Shown piece after piece: positions 52,705-59,422 of a stretch of DNA of 64,000 bases. The stretch's first letter is position 1; every line of letters begins with the position of its first letter. The notes under the pieces are model-generated. The model was not told the origin of the DNA. It ran no database searches and worked only from the letters and a program-made list of their open reading frames with translations. Position numbers and translations under genes: made by a program. The stretch is taken from positions 544,300 to 608,299 of the forward strand of contig NZ_JAAIXZ010000004.1 of NCBI RefSeq assembly GCF_010894435.1. The letters run 5' to 3'. This DNA is from Pyxidicoccus trucidator (GTDB lineage: Bacteria; Myxococcota; Myxococcia; Myxococcales; Myxococcaceae).

Positions 52705-55700
52705 TCATTTTGAACCCACCAGGGCAGCGAGTTCTCTCGTGTATTGATGGTCAGGTCCGAGATGGGTAAGGAAGACTTGGTAGGCGTGCTCAAGGAGTTC
52801 GTACGCGCGGCTGTCCTCCTCGCCCAATTGTCGCAGGAGCAGTGCAAGGTTCATTTCCGTAACCGCTGTCGAGGGATGTTCGGAGGTACCGTAGAGTCGG
52901 GCTTCAATGCGCAGCACGCGCTCCAGGCGTTCCCGTGCACCCGCCAAGTCTCCCTGGGCGTGCAGCACCCCCGCCAGTGCGTGCAGGGACGCAGCTACGT
53001 CGGAGTGCTCCTCGGTGCTGTAGAGTCGGGCTTCAATGCGCAGCACGCGCTCCAGGCGTTCCCGCGCGCCCGCCAGGTCTCCCTGGGCGTGCAGCACCCC
53101 TGCCAGTTCGTGCAGGGACGCAGCCACCTGGGGGTGCTCCTCGGTGCCATAGAGTCGGGCCAGGATGCGCAGTACGCGCTCCAGGCGCTCCCGCGCGCCC
53201 GCCAGGTCTCCCTGGGCGTGCAGCACCCCCGCCAGCGCGTGCAGGGACGCAGCTACGTTGGGATGCTCCTCGGTGCCATACACTCGGGCTTCAATGCGCA
53301 GCGCGCGCTCCAGGCGTTCCCGCGCGCCCGCCAAGTCTCCCTGGGCGTGCAGCACCCCCGCCAGCGCGTGCAGGGACGCGGCCACCTGGGGGTGCTCCTC
53401 GGTGCCATAGAGTCGGGCCAGGATGCGCAGCGCGCGCTCCAGGTGTTCCCGCGCGCCCGCCAAGTCTCCCTGGGCTCGTAGCACGCCCGCCAGCGCGTGC
53501 AGGGACGCGGCCACATTGGGGTGCTCCTCGGTGCCATAGAGTCGGGCCAGGATGCGCAGCACGCGCTCCAGGCGTTCCCGCGCGCCCGTCAGGTCTCCCT
53601 GGGCGTGCAGCACCCCCGCCAGCGCGTGCAGGGACGCGGCTACGTCGGGGTGCTCCTCGGTGCCATAGAGTCGGGCCAGGATGCGCAGCACGTGCTCCAG
53701 GCGTTCCCGTGCGCCCGCCAAGTCTCCCTGGGCCTGCAGTACCCCGGCCAGCGCGTGCAGGGACGCGGCCACGTCGGAGTGCTCCTCAGTGCCATGGAGT
53801 CGGGCCTTGATGCGCAGCGCGCGCTCCAGGCGTTCCCTCGCGCCCGCCAGGTCTCCCTGGACTTGCAGCACCACCGCCAGTGCGTGCAGGGACGCGGCTA
53901 CGTCGGGGTGCTCCTCGGTGCCATAGAGTCGGGCCAGGATGCGCAGCGTGCGCTCCAGGCGTTCCCGTGCGCCCGCTAGGTCTCCCTGGGCTTTCAGCAC
54001 GCCTGCCAGCGCGTGTAGGGACGCAGCTACGTCGGGGTGCTCTTCGCCTGTCAGGCTCACTGCCAGCGCTAATGACTTCGTCAATACTTCTGCTGCCTCC
54101 GCCACGCGGCCTTTCCACATGAAAAGGCCTCCCAGTTGATCGAGTACGAAAGACTTGTCCGTATCATCAACCAGACCGACGGCTTCCTTGAGCCTCTCCT
54201 CCGCATTCTTGCGCACCTCACCACAACGCATCTGGAGTTGGACTTCGAACGCAAGTGCATTTCCTCGAATAGCGCCGCTGACACCGGCAGCCAGGGCTCG
54301 TTCCACCCAGCCCAGTGCCTCGCGATATCTGCCAGCACCACGTAGAGCCAACAGAACCTGTTGTGCAGGTGCCCATGCGTCGTTGCCTACGCTCGCGGAG
54401 CACAAATGCCGTGCCGCACTGGCGGCAAGTCCAAGGGCCGTTTCCTGCCCCTTCCACTGCCGCTTGAACCACTCCCCGAGCCGACGGTGGGCATCAAGGC
54501 AGTCCCGTCCCTCCAGCCGCCTCACAGCCTCCACGACCGTCCGATGGGGTGCCCATCGTGGCTCCCCCCCATAAGGAGGCTCGAAGGCGCTCAGCAGACC
54601 CGCCAGAGCAAGTTGCTTGCTGCTGCCCTCCTGGTCCTCTAGTGCCTTTACAGCTCCCCAGGGCGCAGGTTCTTCCAGTACGCCGCAGCGGCGGAGGTGC
54701 GCCTTGGCTTCTCCTCCTACCGCGTCGAGCAACCATGGGAGCACCAGATCTGCGCTCAGCTTCACGTTTCGCGAGGGGAGTATCGACTCGATCAGGTCCT
54801 TTGTGACGAGCCCTGCATACGCCAAGCCAGGGGCTGCGAGACCTGCCTTGTCCACCTTCTCCCGTACGAACCCATCTAGCCATTCGAGACTCCGTGGGTG
54901 TCCATCCACTCGCTCCGCGAGCCAGGCGATATCGTCCGCGAGAAGTCCACTGAATGCAGGCCACCAGGGAATCAGGCGCACGAGGTCTATCTCCCGCATG
55001 ACCGGCAGCGGGTAGCACGCCGATTGCGGTGTCTCCTCTGGCACGTAGCGCGTCGAGGCCAGCAGCGCGAAGCGCTCCTCTCTCTCGGAAGCATCGAGCA
55101 GGGCCTTCCAGAACTCCTTGAGCGCTGGGTGCTTCCACACGCCCAGTTCACCCTGGCTCAGTGGCTGCTGAAGACTCTCGGCATCGTCAAGATAGACGAG
55201 CAACCCGCCTCTCTGCCGCCCCAACCACACGAGCGCGGCCACCAGGGCCGCGCCCGTGAGTCCATCACGTTGAAGGTTCGCCAGGACCTCGTTCCAGGCA
55301 GCCCCTTCGCCAAATTGCTGCACCTGCTCCCACAGGGTCGTGACCGGTTCGCTACGCTCACCCGCGAAGCGGCCATCGAGCACGACCGCATGCGCCGGTA
55401 ACGGTCGGCCTCCTGCATCTCTGCTCCCCAGTGCACGCGCCAGGATTGGGACCAGCTCGGCACACAGCGCCGTCTTGCCGAGGCCACCCAGGCCGTGGAC
55501 TATCAAGGCCCTCTGGCCATCCTGGCGGAATCGGCGGATGAGCTCGGCACGCACCGTCCTCCTGCCCACGAAGCCGAACTTCAACCGCTCGACGCCTCCA
55601 GGCCTGCTGGACCGACTTTCATCACCCGGTGAGGGCTCCATCCGGTCGAGCCGCTCATGCAGGCGCTTGCGCTCACTACGGCCGAGGTCGGAGCCAACCT

Positions 55701-57756
55701 TCGTCGCGGGAAGTGCCGTGGGCACGTCCTCTCCCCGGTGGTAGAGCACGACCTGCGCCCAGCCGAGCGGATAGGCATGCGTGGCGTCCGCACCATGGCG
55801 CAGTGGCTGGCGACAGTGCTGCCGCACCTCTCGCACCGCTTCGCGCGCGGATCGACCGCGAACCAGCGCGGCATAGAAGACCTCTTCGGCACGCGTGCAT
55901 TGGGCATCGCCGACAGGCCCCAACCATGCGACCACCTGATGAATCCCCTCGCGGTGCAGTTCGGCTGCGGACGAGGACGCGGGGTCCAACTGGACCACCG
56001 CCGGGTCCACCATTCGGTGGTCGCCGGAAGCCGGGGCGGAGCGCTCGATGGATGCGCTGTAGCAGGACGCGAGGAACGCAAGCCGTGGCAGGCGGTGGAT
56101 GCCACTCCTCAGGCGTGCGACAAGGTCGCGGACGGGGAGCGGTGCAGTGCACGCGGCATCGTCCTCGAAGAACAGCGTTCCCGGGTCGCCGTGTCCCGTG
56201 AAGTGCAGGGCCACGGGCTCATGGGCCTTCAGCGCATCAATGAGCGTCTCCGCAGTACCCGTATCGGTGATGAGCAGCCGGCGCTCCTCCTTACCCATGG
56301 CCCGCCAGAGGCGATAGCACTCGTGCTCGTAGTCGAGCCGGACAGCGTTGACGGGCGCGGCGACCGTGGCGACGACGGTGAGCTCCCGGTCGGGAGGCTC
56401 CAGCCCTTCGGTCTTTTCAACGACTGCCTCGCGAGCGATGTCGAGCGCACTGCGCTCCACGGGAAATTCACCATTGAGGCGCAACAGCTCCCATGGAAGG
56501 GCGAGGAGCCGGTCTGCTCTTCGCCGCGCGTCGTCGCTGTGGTCTTCCGCGTGGACCCGTAGCTGCAGCAGCGGAGGAGCGCCGCCCGTGGAAGCGTTGA
56601 GTGTGGCCTGGAGCCGCGCCCGTGACTGAACCGAGAGCAGTGCCTCTGCGAGCGCCTCACCGACCCGCACCGAGAGCGCACGCAGCTCCGTCTCGATGGC
56701 CTTTGCCTCCGGCCTGATGTTCCCACGAGCATCGGTAGGTAGCGCTGTGTCCGCGAGCACACGGAGGCGGTTCAGGTCGCGCGCGAGGTTGGGGTCTGCC
56801 AGCGGGTCGCTGGGGGTCCAGTCCGCACAGCCCTCCGTCGAGGCTCTCAGCCCATGGTCGGTGTAAAGGTTGATTTCGAAGCGTGACGATCCGAGCGGCA
56901 CACGCACAGCGGCGAGCTCACTGAGAAGCCGAGGGAGCGCGTCATGGTCTTTGATCAGGATGGGCCTGAAGTTGATTCTGGCCAGCAGCTCCCGGGCATT
57001 ACGCTCAATCCCGCCGTCCTGGTAGCGGTACTTGAGGACGGCATCCCAGTCGGATTGGGTGAGCAGGGCACTCCAGACGTGAAGGCTCCGGGCGGCATCG
57101 TCCGGGAGCGCGGCAATCCAGTTGAGGATGCGCGGGTCCTGTAGCGAGCAACCGGTGAAGAGCAAGGGGCGCTGGCGGAGGAGCACGTAGAGCTGCTTCT
57201 CCAGGAAGGGGTAGCGCTGACCGAACTCGGTATAGGCCTGTCCGGAGAGGACAACCCTCTCCCAGTCGTCATACGAGCCGTGGATTTTCAGGATGCGGAG
57301 AGCACCCTCGCCGGTGATGGGGGCATTGTCTTCCAGCGGCTGGAGCACATGGCTGATGCCCAGCTCGTTGAAGGTATGTTCGATAAGCGGGTCGTAGTTC
57401 GTTGTGACGATGGCGTGGAAATCGCCGGCTCCCGCGAGGCGTGCCAGCGCTCGGTGCGATGCCGTGGGTCGACGGGGCTGACCTAAAGACTTCTGGAGCA
57501 ACTCCCCCAAAGTCGCTTGCCCTTCAGCTGCGAGAAAGGCGTCCGCGACTTTGAAGAATGGAAGCGACGTGTCGATGGAGTCAGAATCGAGGGCGACCTT
57601 CTTCATCGCCTCGACGAGCTTCCAGGTAGACGGGTAACCCGCCGCGACTGACAGGCCGGCTCCGACCCAGAGAACCGGCTTCCGCTCAAGCAGCTTTGCG
57701 AGCGTGTCGGGCTTGGGTTCAATGGGCTTGAATCCACTGGTCCGGTCTGCCGACAT
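52705..57756 (-). CDS. SIR2-CHAT-STAND NTPase-TPR fusion protein (NLR-like defence candidate)
   Basis: This 1683-residue protein joins four modules. Residues about 25-300 are a SIR2-like domain (GAGLS 32-36; TTNYD with Asn 120; KIHGS with His 159), typical of NAD-consuming defence effectors. About 330-680 is a CHAT caspase-like protease (LPWELL; TGHG with His 522; ASCYS with Cys 565). About 725-1100 is a STAND-type P-loop NTPase (Walker A GLGGLGKT 755-762; Walker B LLVYLDD 852-858), then helical winged-helix-like parts. About 1236-1623 is a TPR array of nine nearly identical 42-residue units plus a divergent cap. Such NLR-like proteins are activated by ligand binding to the repeats and kill or halt the host cell; here both effectors lie at one end. 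Start at MSADR is set by the SIR2 alignment. Confidence 0.9.
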   Translation of the reverse strand: MSADRTSGFKPIEPKPDTLAKLLERKPVLWVGAGLSVAAGYPSTWKLVEAMKKVALDSDSIDTSLPFFKVADAFLAAEGQATLGELLQKSLGQPRRPTASHRALARLAGAGDFHAIVTTNYDPLIEHTFNELGISHVLQPLEDNAPITGEGALRILKIHGSYDDWERVVLSGQAYTEFGQRYPFLEKQLYVLLRQRPLLFTGCSLQDPRILNWIAALPDDAARSLHVWSALLTQSDWDAVLKYRYQDGGIERNARELLARINFRPILIKDHDALPRLLSELAAVRVPLGSSRFEINLYTDHGLRASTEGCADWTPSDPLADPNLARDLNRLRVLADTALPTDARGNIRPEAKAIETELRALSVRVGEALAEALLSVQSRARLQATLNASTGGAPPLLQLRVHAEDHSDDARRRADRLLALPWELLRLNGEFPVERSALDIAREAVVEKTEGLEPPDRELTVVATVAAPVNAVRLDYEHECYRLWRAMGKEERRLLITDTGTAETLIDALKAHEPVALHFTGHGDPGTLFFEDDAACTAPLPVRDLVARLRSGIHRLPRLAFLASCYSASIERSAPASGDHRMVDPAVVQLDPASSSAAELHREGIHQVVAWLGPVGDAQCTRAEEVFYAALVRGRSAREAVREVRQHCRQPLRHGADATHAYPLGWAQVVLYHRGEDVPTALPATKVGSDLGRSERKRLHERLDRMEPSPGDESRSSRPGGVERLKFGFVGRRTVRAELIRRFRQDGQRALIVHGLGGLGKTALCAELVPILARALGSRDAGGRPLPAHAVVLDGRFAGERSEPVTTLWEQVQQFGEGAAWNEVLANLQRDGLTGAALVAALVWLGRQRGGLLVYLDDAESLQQPLSQGELGVWKHPALKEFWKALLDASEREERFALLASTRYVPEETPQSACYPLPVMREIDLVRLIPWWPAFSGLLADDIAWLAERVDGHPRSLEWLDGFVREKVDKAGLAAPGLAYAGLVTKDLIESILPSRNVKLSADLVLPWLLDAVGGEAKAHLRRCGVLEEPAPWGAVKALEDQEGSSKQLALAGLLSAFEPPYGGEPRWAPHRTVVEAVRRLEGRDCLDAHRRLGEWFKRQWKGQETALGLAASAARHLCSASVGNDAWAPAQQVLLALRGAGRYREALGWVERALAAGVSGAIRGNALAFEVQLQMRCGEVRKNAEERLKEAVGLVDDTDKSFVLDQLGGLFMWKGRVAEAAEVLTKSLALAVSLTGEEHPDVAASLHALAGVLKAQGDLAGARERLERTLRILARLYGTEEHPDVAASLHALAVVLQVQGDLAGARERLERALRIKARLHGTEEHSDVAASLHALAGVLQAQGDLAGARERLEHVLRILARLYGTEEHPDVAASLHALAGVLHAQGDLTGARERLERVLRILARLYGTEEHPNVAASLHALAGVLRAQGDLAGAREHLERALRILARLYGTEEHPQVAASLHALAGVLHAQGDLAGARERLERALRIEARVYGTEEHPNVAASLHALAGVLHAQGDLAGARERLERVLRILARLYGTEEHPQVAASLHELAGVLHAQGDLAGARERLERVLRIEARLYSTEEHSDVAASLHALAGVLHAQGDLAGARERLERVLRIEARLYGTSEHPSTAVTEMNLALLLRQLGEEDSRAYELLEHAYQVFLTHLGPDHQYTRELAALVGSK
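52884..54051 (-). repeat. Nine in-frame 126-bp tandem repeats (TPR array)
   Basis: Nine tandem 126-bp units encode 42-residue TPRs with common parts EEHP, VAASLHALAGVL, QGDLAGARERLER and LRI-ARLYG. The differences concentrate at a few positions (EEH-P/S-D/N/Q; VL-H/R/Q/K-AQ; LRI-L/E/K-AR). The units are close to identical at the DNA level, so they arose recently or are homogenised by conversion. Confidence 0.9.
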
Positions 57757-57937
57757 GAGGTGCCCCCGTGTGCGTGTCGAAGAATACCACCGTCCATGTT
57801 CTTCGTGCGCGCTGATGGATGAGGCAAAACCGACTCTGGCACGCGAAATCATCAAGGCTGCATCGGCATGAGATACTGCTCGCTCGATTCGTGGTGTTGC
57901 CTATTGGGCTTGTTCGCTGCGAGAGCTGGAAACGTCC
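57757..57937. promoter_or_regulatory. Divergent promoter region of the SIR2-CHAT gene and sitA
   Basis: A 181-base spacer between the two divergent starts, visibly AT-richer than average (for example TTCGTGGTGTTGCCTATTGG). It must hold both promoters. No clear operator repeat is seen. Confidence 0.35.
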
Positions 57938-58579
57938 ATGTTCATGCGTCCTCTCCATCCTCCTTTGCGGCTCCTTTCGTTGATTGCCTTGCTGCTGGCG
58001 TGCGCATCTTCACCCCCTGCGCCGAGCGTCGAGGCACGCGCGGACGTCGCCGCCACGTGTGGCAGCCCGGACGCGGACCAGTGCATCACCCTCGGCTGTG
58101 ACGAGGGCTGGTGTGCCTTCTTCCGCTGTGAGGACATCTCGCCCCAAGTGGAGCCGGCGCTCATGCCCGCCGCCCGGCCTCCGCTGCGTAGGGGCTGGGG
58201 CGCCCGCCTGGGTATCCGTGGCAGCGCCCGACCGGTGATGACGTTCCAGTGGTACCCGAACGTCCAGGTGCGCCCTGTCTTGCAGCTTCCGGCGGGCCGG
58301 TACGTCAGGCACCACGTCTTTCCCCAGGCACCCGACCTCGCGCTCTACTTCCAGCGCGCTGGCATCAAGCTTCACGACTTCACGTTGGTCATCCCAGAGC
58401 ACGTCCACAGGTACATCCATGGTGGCGGCCCTCGTGGCGGTCGCTGGAACGACGCCTGGGCGCAGTTCATCCAGGCCAACCCCAATCCTCCGCCACCCGA
58501 GGTCATCTACCGTCATGCCGGCGAGCTCATCTTCCGCTTTGAGCTGACCGGGAAAGTCGTGCCCTACTACCGCCGTTGA
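57938..58579 (+). CDS. SitA-type lipoprotein toxin (TIGR02269 family) with C-terminal HHH nuclease-like domain
   Basis: The 213-residue lipoprotein has a type II signal (LLLAC) and the SitA pattern seen in Myxococcus outer-membrane-exchange toxins: short Cys-rich middle (CGSPDADQCITLGC, CRC-like pairs) followed by a His-rich C-terminal domain (HHVFPQAP, LHDFTLVIPEHVHRYIHGGGPRGGRWN...) that resembles DUF2380/HNH-like nuclease tips. SitA proteins are delivered between cells by outer membrane exchange; the C-terminal domain is the toxin. It is followed 27 bases later by its likely immunity gene. Start ATG 57938 (or 57944). Confidence 0.82.
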   Translation: MFMRPLHPPLRLLSLIALLLACASSPPAPSVEARADVAATCGSPDADQCITLGCDEGWCAFFRCEDISPQVEPALMPAARPPLRRGWGARLGIRGSARPVMTFQWYPNVQVRPVLQLPAGRYVRHHVFPQAPDLALYFQRAGIKLHDFTLVIPEHVHRYIHGGGPRGGRWNDAWAQFIQANPNPPPPEVIYRHAGELIFRFELTGKVVPYYRR

Positions 58580-58606
58580 GGGCAGCCACGCGAGGAGGCA
58601 GGGCGC

Positions 58607-59326
58607 TTGAAGTTCTACCGGGTCGAAGAGGACAGGGCGGCGGGCTACACGGGGAACCTGCGAGCCGTCCCCCGGTGGGGGTTTCCGGGCGTCACCGCCT
58701 GCGTCGTCTGTGGCGTTGGAGGTGGCCAGGCGGGCCTCCAGTACCCCTGTGTCGACCTGTCGGGCCTCCCCAAGCGGAAGGAGCTTGAAAACCCGGGCCG
58801 GCAGGTCAGCTTCGAGGAGTTCAGCCGGCTCCGGGAGTTGGTACGCCCGTTCGTTCCTGCCTGGGCCCGCCTGGAGCCCGGAGCCGACCTGGGGCCACTG
58901 ACGGGCACGGCCACCGGAAACTTCGGCCAGCTCTTCATGCAGAACCCGTGGTCGCTCTACCTCCGCCGCGAGGCGCTGGAGCGACTTCAAGGCTCGGACG
59001 TGCAAGGTCTATCCGGTTGCCCCATCGATGTGCGGTTTCGTGGGAAGAACCCGCCTGAGCTGCTCGCGATGCAGCTCGAGCTGCACGGACGCTTTCATCC
59101 GGACTGCTTGCCGCCGGACCGGGCTCCTCCGTGCTCCAGGTGCGGAAACGCCCGTCACGCAATGCCGGAGCCCCCCATCCTCGATGCCGCGGCTCTGCCA
59201 GCGCACACAGACCTGTTCCGGCTCTCCGACTGGCCGACGATGATTGTCGCAAGCGAGCGCATGGTGGACTCCACGCGGAAGCTCGCGCTGGATGGCGTCG
59301 GCTTCCGCGAGCTGGCCGTGCGCTGA
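58607..59326 (+). CDS. SitI-type immunity protein (double-CxxCG family)
   Basis: A 239-residue protein of the Myxococcus double-CxxCG paralogous family: first knuckle CVVCGVGGG near residue 33, second CSRCGN near residue 180, with the typical KFYRVEED start and the conserved WPTMIVASERMVD segment near the end. In sit loci the adjacent gene of this family protects the cell from its own SitA; that role is inferred from family and position. The start is TTG at 58607 with GAGGAGG eight bases upstream. No signal peptide. Confidence 0.85.
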   Translation: MKFYRVEEDRAAGYTGNLRAVPRWGFPGVTACVVCGVGGGQAGLQYPCVDLSGLPKRKELENPGRQVSFEEFSRLRELVRPFVPAWARLEPGADLGPLTGTATGNFGQLFMQNPWSLYLRREALERLQGSDVQGLSGCPIDVRFRGKNPPELLAMQLELHGRFHPDCLPPDRAPPCSRCGNARHAMPEPPILDAAALPAHTDLFRLSDWPTMIVASERMVDSTRKLALDGVGFRELAVR

Positions 59327-59357
59327 AGCTCGGTGCCCAGTGTCGACCGACGCCCTC

Positions 59358-59390
59358 TCCGCGCGGCCCTGGCCCCACTGAACCCGGGCG
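59358..59390. repeat. Right copy of 33-bp direct repeat
   Basis: TCCGCGCGGCCCTGG, then CCCCACTGAACCCGGGCG, 29 of 33 positions identical to 52038-52070. It still reads Ser-Ala-Arg-Pro-Trp-Pro-His-stop in the CBS frame. It lies between the SitI stop and the stop of the convergent lipoprotein gene. Confidence 0.7.
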
Positions 59391-59422
59391 GCACGGTTCG
59401 GATGAACGGGGACGCGCCCCCC

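Larger units (their letters stand above)
52071..59357. mobile_element. Putative inserted island: SIR2-CHAT-STAND and SitA/SitI cargo
   Basis: The region between the repeat copies carries a decayed oxidoreductase gene, the SIR2-CHAT-STAND-TPR gene and a SitA/SitI pair, placed between the convergent CBS and cytochrome-lipoprotein genes. The right repeat copy still reads ARPW-P-H-stop like the CBS tail, as if the original 3' end was displaced and re-formed. No integrase or transposase is present, so mobility is inferred. Confidence 0.4.

Noticed and set aside
52884..54051. Possible CRISPR array because of regular repeats.
   Set aside because: The units are contiguous, 126 bp, in frame and without unique spacers; they code for TPRs.
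6393..59357. Integrative element with its own recombinase.
   Set aside because: No integrase, transposase, relaxase or tRNA site was seen in or beside any of the three cargoes, so self-mobility is not claimed.
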